Shown: one piece after another, positions 8,223-17,116 of the stretch | How the letters are laid out: each line of letters opens with the position of its first letter | Position numbering within the stretch: the first letter of the stretch is position 1 | NCBI GenBank assembly: GCA_963822905.1 | Contig: CAWGJF010000002.1 | Location: 186,001-250,000, forward strand | Origin: CAWGJF01 sp963822905 | Lineage (GTDB): Bacteria > Bacteroidota > Ignavibacteria > Ignavibacteriales > Ignavibacteriaceae | DNA: 64,000 bases | Direction of reading: 5' to 3' | Notes under the pieces: generated by a model | Seen by the model: the letters and a program-made list of their open reading frames with translations, nothing else | The model's database searches: none | What the model was told of the DNA's origin: nothing | Position numbers and translations under genes: made by a program

Positions 8223-9181
8223 AATTACCGCAAAAAATTTCACTTGCCCATATTCCAACACCTTTAGAAGAAATTTCTTTTGAGAATAAAAAATTCTTAA
8301 TGAAGAGGGATGATTACACTGGTTCAGATTTCCTCGGAAACAAAATCCGAAAGTTAGAATACCTTCTTTACGAAGCTAAAAAATTAAAAGCAGATTATAT
8401 ATTTACTTGTGGTGGAGATCAGTCAAATCATGCAAGAGCAACTGCTTCTGCAGCAGCAAAACTCGGGTTTAAAACCAGACTTTATCTCTGGGGTTCATCA
8501 AAAGAAAAACTGGACGGAAATCTTTTCCTGGATAAAATGTACAGAGCGGAAATTGTTTATCTCAACAAAAAGGAATTCGATGGAGTTGATGAAATAATGT
8601 TTGAGGATAGGAAAAAGTTTCTTAAAAGAGGTAAAGAAGTTTATGTAATTCCTGCGGGAGGAACTTCAGTTTTAGGAATCTGGGGATACATTTCATTTAT
8701 TAAAGAGCTAAAAAAACAAACTGATTTAAAAAAGATTGATGGAATTTTTGCAGCTTGTGGAAGTGGTGGAACAGCAACTGGTTTGCTTGTCGGTTGTGCA
8801 TTGTATAATGTTGATCTGAAGATATATGCAGTGAATGTTCTGCATACCGAAAAAGAAATAAGGAAAAAAATTCTGCAGTTGGCTGAAGCGGCAAGACTGG
8901 AATACGGAATTAAAAACAGTATAAATCCCGGTTTGTTAAAAATTGTTGATGGATATTCAAAGGAAGGTTATAAATCAATTACTAAATCCAAACTTAAAAT
9001 TATTACAAATTTTTCCAGATCAACCGGAATTTTACTTGGTCCTGCTTATACCGGGAAAGCATTTGTTGCTTATTATGAAAAATTTATCAAACCAATTAAA
9101 AAAAATAAAACAATTTTTCTACACACCGGCGGAATCTTTGGAACATTCAATAAAAAAGAAGAATACTTATCTTGTTTTTGA
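8219..9181 (+). CDS. PLP-dependent D-cysteine desulfhydrase / ACC deaminase family enzyme
   Basis: A fold-type II PLP enzyme of 320 residues. 'KRDDYTGSDFLGNKIRKLEYLL' carries the PLP lysine in GNK, 'CGGDQSNHARATA' is the substrate/PLP-binding loop (QSNH), and 'ACGSGGTATGLLVG' is the phosphate-binding glycine loop. These fit the D-cysteine desulfhydrase/1-aminocyclopropane-1-carboxylate deaminase family (PALP). Most bacterial members degrade D-cysteine to pyruvate, sulfide and ammonia; true ACC deaminase activity cannot be decided by eye. Confidence 0.82.
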   Translation: MKLPQKISLAHIPTPLEEISFENKKFLMKRDDYTGSDFLGNKIRKLEYLLYEAKKLKADYIFTCGGDQSNHARATASAAAKLGFKTRLYLWGSSKEKLDGNLFLDKMYRAEIVYLNKKEFDGVDEIMFEDRKKFLKRGKEVYVIPAGGTSVLGIWGYISFIKELKKQTDLKKIDGIFAACGSGGTATGLLVGCALYNVDLKIYAVNVLHTEKEIRKKILQLAEAARLEYGIKNSINPGLLKIVDGYSKEGYKSITKSKLKIITNFSRSTGILLGPAYTGKAFVAYYEKFIKPIKKNKTIFLHTGGIFGTFNKKEEYLSCF

Positions 9182-9238
9182 ATTCTCAAATTCAATAATT
9201 CTTTGCCAATCTGACTTATTCACTGTATTTTTGAAGTT

Positions 9239-9670
9239 ATGGAATGCATCTTTTGTAATATTGTTGAAAAAAAAGCTGAAGCCGAAATATTATTCGAAGA
9301 TGATAAAATAATAGCTTTCCTGGATATTCTGCCTATAAACTACGGACACACCTTAGTAATTACAAAGAAGCATTACGATAATTTTTTAACAGTCCCTCCG
9401 GAAGAAGTTAATTCGGTTATTAAAGTCACTCAATTTATTGCAGGAGTTGTTAAAAGAAGCATAAAGGCAGACGGGTTTAACATCATTTCGAACAACGGGG
9501 ATTCAGCGGGACAAACTGTTTATCATTTTCATTTCCATATAATTCCAAGATTTAAAAGTGATTTTACATTAAAACCAAAAGTTAAAACTTACGGATCAGG
9601 TGAAATGAGAAATTATGCAGATCAAATTCGTTCTCTGATCAGCCAATACAAGGACGTTTACAATGGATAA
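9239..9670 (+). CDS. HIT-family (histidine triad) nucleotide hydrolase
   Basis: The 143-residue protein begins with a short CxxC pair (MECIFCNIV) usual in HIT proteins, continues with 'LDILPINYGHTLVITKKH', and has the catalytic triad motif HFHFHIIPR (about residues 97-105). This is the Fhit/HinT-like fold that hydrolyses nucleoside phosphoramidates or dinucleoside polyphosphates. It is distinct from the broken hinT gene at 49364-49709. The stop overlaps the next coding start by 8 bases. Confidence 0.88.
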   Translation: MECIFCNIVEKKAEAEILFEDDKIIAFLDILPINYGHTLVITKKHYDNFLTVPPEEVNSVIKVTQFIAGVVKRSIKADGFNIISNNGDSAGQTVYHFHFHIIPRFKSDFTLKPKVKTYGSGEMRNYADQIRSLISQYKDVYNG

Positions 9671-10073
9671 AAAAATAAGAGTGCTTGTTGCTAAAGCAGG
9701 TTTGGATGGACACGACAGGGGAGCAAAAGTTATTGCTGCTGCTCTTCGTGATTCAGGAATGGAAGTTATTTATACTGGACTGAGACAAACTCCTGAAATG
9801 ATAGTAGAAGCAGCTTTGCAGGAAGATGTTGATGTAATAGGAATTAGTATTCTTTCCGGTGCACATATGACCATACTTCCGAAAATAAAAAAACTTATGA
9901 ATGAAAAAGGGCTTAACGATGTTTTATTAACCGGGGGCGGAATTATTCCAGAAGATGACATCAATGAATTAAAAAAGATAGGTGTTGGTCAGTTGTTTAC
10001 TCCGGGTGCTTCTACCCGTGACATCGCAGGCTATATTAAACAATGGCGTTCTGAGAATCCCCGACAGAATTAA
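9663..10073 (+). CDS. Methylmalonyl-CoA mutase B12-binding subunit (stand-alone C-terminal domain)
   Basis: The 136-residue protein is only the cobalamin-binding domain: 'VAKAGLDGHDRGAKVIA' contains the DxHxxG motif whose His ligates cobalt, with 'SILSGAH' and 'LTGGGIIPEDD' as the later nucleotide-tail loops. Stand-alone versions pair with a separate catalytic subunit, which is not in this window. MeaB, the GTPase that protects the mutase, is encoded at 54581-55537, so a split mutase is likely. The gene overlaps the HIT protein and is followed by a strong ribosome site for the T9SS protein. Confidence 0.9.
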   Translation: MDKKIRVLVAKAGLDGHDRGAKVIAAALRDSGMEVIYTGLRQTPEMIVEAALQEDVDVIGISILSGAHMTILPKIKKLMNEKGLNDVLLTGGGIIPEDDINELKKIGVGQLFTPGASTRDIAGYIKQWRSENPRQN

Positions 10074-10112
10074 TAGGACTATTTCTAAAACCTTTTTACG
10101 AGAGGAGAAACT

Positions 10113-13097
10113 ATGAAAAAGAGTATTCTCTTTTTGCTTTTATTTCTTACCACTCAAAATTATCCACAAACTTTATTAGAAACGATTGATCTTCCCTCCG
10201 GAACATTTTGGAATAGTGGTTACGGGTTAGTGTACAATAATTCAAAGTATTGGGTTTCATCTGAATCTTCAACAACAGGTGCAGGCATTTTAAATGCTGT
10301 CAATAGTTCCGGTGCACAAATAGACCAGGTTACAATGAATTATCCCGGTATTCATTCTTCACAGGGTTTAACTTTTGATGGAACAAACTTCTGGTACATT
10401 GAAAGAAAAACAGCCCGGTGTGATATTTTTAAAGTAGCTTCAGATGGAACTGTTCTTGACTCTATCACTTCATCACAGTTGTTTGGAACATCGGTTTATA
10501 TGGGTGGAGCAGCCTGGGATGGAACTGGTTTATGGATTTCACTTTATTATCCAAATACCAGTGCAGCACTTTATAAAGTTGATGTTACTTCAAAAACTAT
10601 TGTTGATACAATTTCAGTTTTTGGAATTCAGCCTACAGGAATTACTGTTAAAGGGGACACTCTTTTTTATGTAATGGATGGATTTGATGGAGATGATGAA
10701 AGGATTTATGCCGTCGATCTGGCAACTGAGGATACGCTATTTTCTTTTCACGATCCTGAAACTCCCGGTGTTAGACAAAATCCAAGAGGACTTGCATGGG
10801 ATGGAACATTTTTCTGGCTGCTTGCTGAGCCTGTTGGTGCAAGTTCGGGAAGAAAACTTTTTAAATATGATCTTGGAGGAAGTGGAACTCCTCATATAAT
10901 TACTGCAAACAGTTTAACTTTTCCAAATACAACTGTGGGCAATCCTTCAAATGTAAATTTGAATATTCAAAACACAGGGAATGCAACTTTAACTATAAAT
11001 TCTATCAACATTAATAATAATGTCTTTGCTTACTCGGGTGTTGCTCCTCCTTTTGATGTTCCGGCCGGCGGTTCGCAGCTTGTGACAGTTACATTTTCAC
11101 CAAACGGATATTCTTACTCAACAGGAACACTGACTATTGATTGTAATGATCCAGTCAGTCCTTCCGTAGATGTTGTGTTAAGTGGTCAGGGAGTTTTACC
11201 CGGGGCTAAAATAGGCTTTACTTCAACTTCTCACGATTTCGGAGATGTTTGGGTTGGACAGGAAGGACTCGCTTTCTGGAAATTTAAAACTTTTAATATG
11301 GGTGATAATCCGCTTGAAATTACAAATATGAGTTTCAACTTAGCGGAATTTACATTCGATTCACCCGCTATTCCTTTTACAATAAATTCTACAGATTCTG
11401 TTGAACTCACTGTTTATTTTTATCCGGCTTCAACAGGGAGTTTTACTGACTCATTGCAAATTACAAACAGCGATCTCACAAATCAGCTGGCAAAAATTGC
11501 TGTCCAGGGAAACGGTGTGTTTAGTATGTACAATTACGGGTATACTTTCTGGCAATACCAGGTTCCGCCTCATCCAAATTCAACAAGTGCTGAACCACGT
11601 GTTGAAGGATTGAAACCGATAAATGATATTACAGGAGATGGAATTCCTGAAGTGATTATTTCAACAGAAAACTACTGGACGATGTGTTTGAACGGTGCAG
11701 CCTCAGGAAATTCTTATCCTATCTGGATATTCACAACTTATATGGGAAGCAACAATACCGGCTCAATCGGTGCAAACTTTGAGTACGGTGTCCAGGATGC
11801 AATCCAGGTTTCTGATGTAACAGGTGACGGATCGGATGATGTAATTCTTGCAGTTGGTGGAGGCAATGAGCACGTATATGTTTTGAATGGAAATACTGGA
11901 GAAATAATATGGTCTTATGGTGATGATATTAATTATGATCTTGGTGATTTCGAAGCAGTAGATTGTTCAAGAGATTATAACGGCGATGGAATCAATGATG
12001 TGCTGGCAATAGCCGATGGTAATGATGCAGGTACAGGCTATAAAAGAGCATATCTTTTTAATGGTCCGGATGGAACATTAATCTGGCAACATTTTTTCCC
12101 GGGACCGAATCCTGCCTTTGGTAAATCTATTATTTCTATTGAAGATTTGAATGGCGATAATTTACCTGATGTGGTAATTGGATTTGGAAATAATGGTTCG
12201 TCGGATTTATCTGTTCGAGCGTTGAATGGAACCAACGGAAATGAAATATGGACAAGAAATATGGTGCAGAATGAACCCAAAGAATTATTGGAACTTCCAT
12301 TACCCGGCGGTGGTTCTGATGTTATTGCTGCTGAATATTTTAACAGGATTCACAGGTTGAATGGAAGTGATGGCACCATTGTTTGGACTCAATATCTTGG
12401 CGCAAGTGCCGGTATGATTCAAATTGGTTTGATCCAGGATATTAACAATGACCAGGTTCCAGATGTTCTTGTTGCTTCTTTTGCAAGTAATGGTTTGAAT
12501 TGTTTAAGTGGTGCAACGGGTGACGTTATCTGGAGTTGGCCTATGGCATTTCAATTTGGTGTAACTTCAATTCCTGATCTGGATGATGATGGATATGAAG
12601 ACGTACTCGCCGGTGATCAGAATGGTAATTTATATTGCATAAGCGGAAAAGGTGATTCACTTATATTCAGTCATACATTTCCTTCAGACTGGATTTATAC
12701 TGTTAACAAAATGCCTTCTATTGATGGAAACTACAGCAGCGAGATTATTACCGGAACAAAGAATGGGAAAGTTGTTTGCTTGTCCGGAGGAACAACTAAT
12801 ATTGTAAGCGTTGATAATCCCGATCTGATTGCAAATGAATTTAATTTATATCAAAATTATCCTAACCCGTTTAATCCGGCAACGACAATACAATATCAAA
12901 TACCTGAGGCATCTTTTGTCCAGATTAAAGTCTTTGATATTTTAGGAAGTGAAGTTGCGACTCTCGTTAATGAAAATAAACAAGCAGGGAATTATTTTAT
13001 TAATTTTGATGCATCTTCACTTGCAAGCGGAATTTATTTTTATACTCTGAAAGCAGGTGATTTTATTTCCACGAAGAAAATGATCTTGTTAAAATAA
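10113..13097 (+). CDS. Large secreted beta-propeller protein with T9SS C-terminal sorting domain
   Basis: A 994-residue protein with a signal peptide (about residues 1-18) and an ideal ribosome site (gaggag) before the ATG. Residues about 20-255 form a first repeat region of 'GLAWDGTFFW' type. Residues about 258-470 are two choice-of-anchor D (HYDIN-like) Ig domains. Residues about 490-900 form an FG-GAP/PQQ-like propeller with many DxNxDGxxD calcium-type loops (DITGDGIPE, DYNGDGIND, DLNGDNLPD). Residues about 918-994 are a type IX secretion type A sorting domain, opening NLYQNYPNPFNP and ending KKMILLK. It is presumably cell-surface anchored or released. Ligand unknown. Confidence 0.88.
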   Translation: MKKSILFLLLFLTTQNYPQTLLETIDLPSGTFWNSGYGLVYNNSKYWVSSESSTTGAGILNAVNSSGAQIDQVTMNYPGIHSSQGLTFDGTNFWYIERKTARCDIFKVASDGTVLDSITSSQLFGTSVYMGGAAWDGTGLWISLYYPNTSAALYKVDVTSKTIVDTISVFGIQPTGITVKGDTLFYVMDGFDGDDERIYAVDLATEDTLFSFHDPETPGVRQNPRGLAWDGTFFWLLAEPVGASSGRKLFKYDLGGSGTPHIITANSLTFPNTTVGNPSNVNLNIQNTGNATLTINSININNNVFAYSGVAPPFDVPAGGSQLVTVTFSPNGYSYSTGTLTIDCNDPVSPSVDVVLSGQGVLPGAKIGFTSTSHDFGDVWVGQEGLAFWKFKTFNMGDNPLEITNMSFNLAEFTFDSPAIPFTINSTDSVELTVYFYPASTGSFTDSLQITNSDLTNQLAKIAVQGNGVFSMYNYGYTFWQYQVPPHPNSTSAEPRVEGLKPINDITGDGIPEVIISTENYWTMCLNGAASGNSYPIWIFTTYMGSNNTGSIGANFEYGVQDAIQVSDVTGDGSDDVILAVGGGNEHVYVLNGNTGEIIWSYGDDINYDLGDFEAVDCSRDYNGDGINDVLAIADGNDAGTGYKRAYLFNGPDGTLIWQHFFPGPNPAFGKSIISIEDLNGDNLPDVVIGFGNNGSSDLSVRALNGTNGNEIWTRNMVQNEPKELLELPLPGGGSDVIAAEYFNRIHRLNGSDGTIVWTQYLGASAGMIQIGLIQDINNDQVPDVLVASFASNGLNCLSGATGDVIWSWPMAFQFGVTSIPDLDDDGYEDVLAGDQNGNLYCISGKGDSLIFSHTFPSDWIYTVNKMPSIDGNYSSEIITGTKNGKVVCLSGGTTNIVSVDNPDLIANEFNLYQNYPNPFNPATTIQYQIPEASFVQIKVFDILGSEVATLVNENKQAGNYFINFDASSLASGIYFYTLKAGDFISTKKMILLK

Positions 13098-13108
13098 TAG
13101 GATTTTCA

Positions 13109-13134
13109 TCTCGATCCCGCTTTGGCGGGAGAGA
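13109..13134. repeat. GC-rich inverted repeat
   Basis: TCCCGC (13115-13120) and GCGGGA (13125-13130) form a tight hairpin with loop TTTG. TCTC/GAGA flanks extend the symmetry. It lies between the T9SS gene stop and the terminator, is much more GC-rich than its surroundings and could be a copy of a dispersed palindromic element. Confidence 0.5.
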
Positions 13135-13153
13135 GAGCTAGCTTCTAATTTTC

Positions 13154-13182
13154 AACCCCGGTTCGCGCCGGGGTTTTTTATT
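13154..13182 (+). terminator. Rho-independent terminator of the T9SS gene
   Basis: Perfect 8-bp stem AACCCCGG (13154-13161) / CCGGGGTT (13168-13175) with loop TTCGCG, followed by a T-rich tail. It lies 57 bases after the stop of the 994-residue protein and separates it from the next operon. Confidence 0.9.
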
Positions 13183-13244
13183 TTTCCATCGTAAACTTAA
13201 TACCCTTTATGGATAACTAATTTTTTGGTTAAGAAAGAATCTAC

Positions 13245-13273
13245 TTGACAATTTAGGTTTAATAATATATTTT
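13245..13273 (+). promoter_or_regulatory. Candidate promoter of the membrane-protein/HTH/TonB operon
   Basis: TTGACA at 13245-13250 is followed after 17 bases by TATTTT (13268-13273), with TATATT also available at 13266-13271. It lies about 40 bases before the ribosome site AGGAGAGG (13301-13308) and start at 13311, and downstream of the terminator. Confidence 0.4.
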
Positions 13274-13310
13274 GACTTTGAAAAATAAAGTACTTTATTT
13301 AGGAGAGGAA

Positions 13311-13589
13311 ATGGACGAAAAAACAGCTCTTGATGAAATTCAGTTTATTAAGAAAATAATTGAAGAGAGCAAAATCACTTTTATATATAATGGCATGGGT
13401 TATATATTTTGGGGAATTATAGTCGTTGCAGGGCTTATAGTAAATTACTTTAGCATAATATATAAATGGGGAATTAGTTCGATTTCAATATGGCTAATTG
13501 TTACTTCCGGTGGTTGGATTTTTTCTTTTTATTCTTATTACTTTAAAAGAGCGGACATAGAGTCAGAACATTTCCAGGTAAGGTTTTGA
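13311..13589 (+). CDS. Small membrane protein of unknown function (possible N-terminal half)
   Basis: The ATG at 13311 was chosen because AGGAGAGG stands directly before it. The 92-residue product begins with an acidic helix (MDEKTALDEIQFIKKIIEESK) followed by two transmembrane helices (about residues 30-45 and 55-75). Its stop overlaps the TTG start of the next membrane protein. The downstream frame is open back to 13547 and there reads FPGKVLRGIWLSAG, a more natural continuation than the last residues of this frame (EHFQVRF). The two genes may be one four- to six-helix protein broken by a single-base shift. Family not recognised; it sits upstream of a winged-helix regulator. Confidence 0.6.
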   Translation: MDEKTALDEIQFIKKIIEESKITFIYNGMGYIFWGIIVVAGLIVNYFSIIYKWGISSISIWLIVTSGGWIFSFYSYYFKRADIESEHFQVRF

Positions 13590-13909
13590 GGGGAATATGG
13601 CTCTCAGCAGGAATAGGAATGATGATTACGGGATTTATTGCCACTACTTCAGGAGCTTTAAAAGGTGTTTACGTCTTTCCAGTATTATGTATAATTCTTG
13701 GTATAGCATTCTATGTTTCAAGTTTTTTGCACAATGAAAAATGGATGAAACTGCTTTCGCTTGGTTGGTGGGTTGGTGCAATAATTATGTTTTATTTTCC
13801 AAGTATTCATATAATTTTGATTTTTGCAGCAATGATGACATTCTTCCAAATTATACCAGGGTTATTTTTTTATAATAAATACAAAAAAGAAATTCTAAAC
13901 CGTGAGTGA
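13586..13909 (+). CDS. Small membrane protein (possible C-terminal half of the preceding gene)
   Basis: The 107-residue product has three to four transmembrane helices (about residues 4-22, 28-47, 55-72 and 75-97) and ends in a basic tail (YNKYKKEILNRE). The only start at the beginning is a TTG inside the stop of the previous gene, with no clear ribosome site, so it is either translated by coupling or is the second half of a frameshifted gene. It overlaps the regulator gene start by 8 bases. Function not recognised. Confidence 0.6.
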   Translation: MRGIWLSAGIGMMITGFIATTSGALKGVYVFPVLCIILGIAFYVSSFLHNEKWMKLLSLGWWVGAIIMFYFPSIHIILIFAAMMTFFQIIPGLFFYNKYKKEILNRE

Positions 13910-14198
13910 GTTTGATTACCAAAAACTTGATGAAATTATTCATTCCCGAATCAGGCTGGCTGTAATTGCATTGCTACATACAGTTGAGGAAGCAGAGTTT
14001 ATTTATATTAAAGATAAAGTAAATACTACAGACGGCAATTTAAGTGTTCATTTAAAAAAGTTAGAGGACGTGAATTATATTTCAGTTAAAAAAGAATTTA
14101 TTGATCGCAAACCCAGATCTATGTACTCACTGACCAAAACCGGAAGAAAAGCATTGGAATTATACCTGGCTAAATTAGAAGAGATTATCAAAAAATAA
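13902..14198 (+). CDS. Winged-helix transcriptional regulator (HTH_34/MarR-like)
   Basis: A 98-residue protein with GTG start overlapping the previous gene. It is a single winged-helix domain: 'LDEIIHSRIRLAVIALLHTVEEAEFIYIKDKVNTTDGNLSVHLKKLEDVNYISVKKEF' gives the HTH with recognition helix GNLSVHLKKLE, then a beta-wing (RKPRSMYSLTKTGRKALE). This is the arrangement of the small 'winged helix DNA-binding' family often encoded with membrane proteins of unknown function. It probably regulates this operon, which continues with the TonB receptor 13 bases later. Confidence 0.85.
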   Translation: MSEFDYQKLDEIIHSRIRLAVIALLHTVEEAEFIYIKDKVNTTDGNLSVHLKKLEDVNYISVKKEFIDRKPRSMYSLTKTGRKALELYLAKLEEIIKK

Positions 14199-14211
14199 AT
14201 TTATTACTTTT

Positions 14212-16368
14212 ATGTTAAAAACTATTACTGTTCTCTACATACTTACAATTTTGTTTTCACTTTCAGTTTTTGCACAGACAAAAATTACGGGTAAAGTTAC
14301 CGACCAGAATAAATCACCTTTACCCGGTGCCAACATTTATATAAAAGATACTTATGATGGAGCCACGTCTGAAGTTGATGGAACTTTTTCATTTACCACA
14401 GATGAAACCGGTGAAGCGGTTTTAGTTGTAAGCTATGTCGGTTACAAATCCAGCGAAACAAAATTAACTCTAGATGGAAAAACCAAAAATATTGATGTAG
14501 TTCTTGAAGAAGAATCAACTGAGCTTGGAACGGTTGTAATTTCAGCAGGTTCATTTGAAGCAAGCGATGAAAAGAAAGCGGTGATTTTAAGACCGCTCGA
14601 TATCGTTACAACTGCAGGAGCAGAAGCAGATATTTATTCAGCTTTAAAAACTCTGCCCGGTACTCAGCAGATTGGAGAAACAGAAGGATTATTCGTGCGC
14701 GGAGGCTCTGCTTCCGAAACCAAAACAATCATCGATGAAATGATTGTACAGAATCCCTTCTTTTCAAAAGTGCCTGACATTCCTTCACGCGGAAGATTTT
14801 CTCCATTCTTGTTTAAGGGAACAGTATTCAGTACTGGTGGATATTCTGCACAGTATGGTGAAGCACTTTCTTCAGTTCTTGTTTTAAAGACTCAGGATCT
14901 TGCTCCAAAAACGCAAACTGCTTTAAGCCTGATGATTCTTGGGTTCGGCGCCTCACACGTTCAGAGATGGGAGAATACATCTCTTGCTTTTGAAGGCGCC
15001 TATTATAACCTGCAGCCGTATGTTAATGCTTTCAAGCAAAGAACGGACTGGAAAGATGCACCTATAGGAACAGATTTTTCAATGAACCTAAGACACAAAA
15101 CTTCCGATACGGGAATGCTGAAAGTTTTTTCCAGCTACAGTAATGGCAATCTATCTTTGTATAATTTAAACCTCGACGATTTGGTAACTAAAGAATATTT
15201 CGGATCCAAGAATTATAATTTTTTCCTGAATGCAAATTATAGGGAAGTTTTTGGGAATGACTGGGCATTCTTTGCGGGGTATTCATTCAGTGATGACAAC
15301 CAGAAAATTGATCTGACTTCTGATAAAATAGTAAATGATGAAAAACTTAATACAGCAAAAGTTACGGTTTCAAAAGAGATAATAAACAAGTCATACATTT
15401 TATTCGGTGGAGAGATTTTGAATTACAATTATGATAATTCTTTTATCACAGATTCAAGTTCATTTAATAACAATCTTCCTGAAACTTTTGCTGCCGGATT
15501 TGTCGAATCAGATATTTTTATTACTAATGATATTGCGTTGCGTATCGGATTAAGATCAGAATATTCAAAACTTCTTGATAAAACAAATTTGGCTCCCAGG
15601 TTTTCGGCAGCATACAGACTTGGCGAGTATGATCAGCTCAATTTTGCTTATGGAGATTTTTATGAAACTCCCGGAAAAGAATTTCTTATTTTCTCAAAAG
15701 ATTATGATTTTGAAAAAGCAACTCATTACATTGTTAACTACCAGTATCTTGGTGATAATATTACGTTCAGAATAGAAGCTTATTATAAAAACTATTCTGA
15801 TCTGGCAAAGGGCAATGATATTGTGTATCCAATATTCAATGTCCCTCCGGTTTCTCCCGGGAGTTATGGAAAAGGTTATGCAAAAGGAATAGATATTTTC
15901 TGGCGTGACAGACAATCAATCGATCTTACTGATTACTGGATTTCTTATTCATATCTTGATACAAAACGTGACTATAGAAATTATCCCAAGATGGCCCAAC
16001 CGACTTTTGCAACACCGCACACATTTTCAGTCGTGGTAAAAAGATGGATCCCGCAAATAGCTTCGAGTGTTGGGATGACTTATTCTTATGCAACAGGAAG
16101 ACCTTATTTTAATCCCAACAATCCTGATTTTCTTGGTGATAAAACAAAATCGTATCAGAATTTAAGCTTTAACATCAGTTATCTTACAAATGTTTTTAAT
16201 AATTTTACAGTCGTTTATGCTTCGCTTGATAACTTAATCGGGTACAACAATATTTACAGTTACAGGTATTCTTCTAATGGCTCTGTACGAATGCCGATTG
16301 TTGCTCCCGCTTTAAGATCATTTTTTATCGGGATGTTTATTTCATTGGGTGAATCAAATCCATATTAA
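14212..16368 (+). CDS. TonB-dependent outer-membrane receptor with carboxypeptidase-regulatory-like N-domain
   Basis: A 718-residue protein: signal peptide (residues 1-22, ending FAQ), a CarbopepD_reg-like beta-sandwich (about residues 24-100, 'ITGKVTDQNKSPLPGANIYI'), a TonB plug (about residues 125-230, 'LKTLPGTQQIGETEGLFVRGGSASETKTIIDEM') and a 22-strand-type barrel with alternating aromatic strands to the C-terminus. This is the common Bacteroidetes/Ignavibacteria receptor plan. The substrate cannot be inferred; no SusD partner follows, so a SusCD glycan system is not supported. A secreted TPR protein is encoded 14 bases downstream. Confidence 0.88.
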   Translation: MLKTITVLYILTILFSLSVFAQTKITGKVTDQNKSPLPGANIYIKDTYDGATSEVDGTFSFTTDETGEAVLVVSYVGYKSSETKLTLDGKTKNIDVVLEEESTELGTVVISAGSFEASDEKKAVILRPLDIVTTAGAEADIYSALKTLPGTQQIGETEGLFVRGGSASETKTIIDEMIVQNPFFSKVPDIPSRGRFSPFLFKGTVFSTGGYSAQYGEALSSVLVLKTQDLAPKTQTALSLMILGFGASHVQRWENTSLAFEGAYYNLQPYVNAFKQRTDWKDAPIGTDFSMNLRHKTSDTGMLKVFSSYSNGNLSLYNLNLDDLVTKEYFGSKNYNFFLNANYREVFGNDWAFFAGYSFSDDNQKIDLTSDKIVNDEKLNTAKVTVSKEIINKSYILFGGEILNYNYDNSFITDSSSFNNNLPETFAAGFVESDIFITNDIALRIGLRSEYSKLLDKTNLAPRFSAAYRLGEYDQLNFAYGDFYETPGKEFLIFSKDYDFEKATHYIVNYQYLGDNITFRIEAYYKNYSDLAKGNDIVYPIFNVPPVSPGSYGKGYAKGIDIFWRDRQSIDLTDYWISYSYLDTKRDYRNYPKMAQPTFATPHTFSVVVKRWIPQIASSVGMTYSYATGRPYFNPNNPDFLGDKTKSYQNLSFNISYLTNVFNNFTVVYASLDNLIGYNNIYSYRYSSNGSVRMPIVAPALRSFFIGMFISLGESNPY

Positions 16369-16382
16369 TTAAAGGAGAAGAA

Positions 16383-17042
16383 ATGAAAACCTTTTTGTTG
16401 TTCCTTTTAATATTAACTTCATTCATATCGATCAACGGGCAGGACAGGTATGAAAAAGCAATGATGAAAAACTTATCAATGGTTGACTCAGGAAAAACCG
16501 TTGAAGATTACTTACAGATTGCAAATGGGTTTGAAAGAATTGCACAGGCTGAAAAAGATAAATGGCTTCCATATTATTATTCATCCTGGGTTTATACTAT
16601 TGCAAGCTTTTCTGATACAGCAAAATCGAAGAAAGATGGATATTTAGATAAAGCAGATAATTTCATTTCTATTGCTGATTCTTTAGAACCGGATAATTCT
16701 GAAATTTATACTCTGAAAGGAATGATTGCCCAGGCACGTATGCAGGTTGACCCGATGAATAGGTGGATGAAGTACGGCGCTGAATCTGATCAATATTTTA
16801 AAAAGGCAATGGCAATTGATTCATTAAATCCCAGACCGGAATATTTAATTGGAATTGGTGTTTTCTACACACCTCAGCAGTTTGGCGGCGGACCAAAAAA
16901 TGCTAAACCATATCTTGAAAAATCTCTTGAAAAATTCAACCAGTTTGAACCAGAAAATGATATCGCACCAAACTGGGGTAGAAAAATGGTTGAAGGATTA
17001 TTAAACCAGATTGCTGAAACTGATACAACAAAAGTAAAATAA
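16383..17042 (+). CDS. Periplasmic TPR-like protein encoded with the TonB receptor
   Basis: A strong ribosome site (aaaggagaagaa) precedes the ATG. The 219-residue product has a signal peptide (residues 1-19, ending NGQ) and helical repeats with TPR spacing, including 'WLPYYYSSWVYTIASF', 'SEIYTLKGMIAQARMQVDP' and 'PRPEYLIGIGVFYTPQQFGGGPKNAKPYLEKSLEKF'. The GGGPKNAKPYLEKSL segment is typical of a family found beside outer-membrane receptors. It shares the operon with the regulator and TonB receptor and is probably a periplasmic partner of the receptor. No catalytic motif seen. Confidence 0.75.
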   Translation: MKTFLLFLLILTSFISINGQDRYEKAMMKNLSMVDSGKTVEDYLQIANGFERIAQAEKDKWLPYYYSSWVYTIASFSDTAKSKKDGYLDKADNFISIADSLEPDNSEIYTLKGMIAQARMQVDPMNRWMKYGAESDQYFKKAMAIDSLNPRPEYLIGIGVFYTPQQFGGGPKNAKPYLEKSLEKFNQFEPENDIAPNWGRKMVEGLLNQIAETDTTKVK

Positions 17043-17116
17043 TCACTCTATTCGCTTGCATTTTTTGTTGATTTTGTTTTCTTTGTAAGTAATTAAAATT
17101 ATTACGGGGAATAAAG

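Noticed and set aside
14212..17042. SusCD-type glycan uptake locus
   Set aside because: No SusD lipoprotein or glycoside hydrolase is present beside the TonB receptor.
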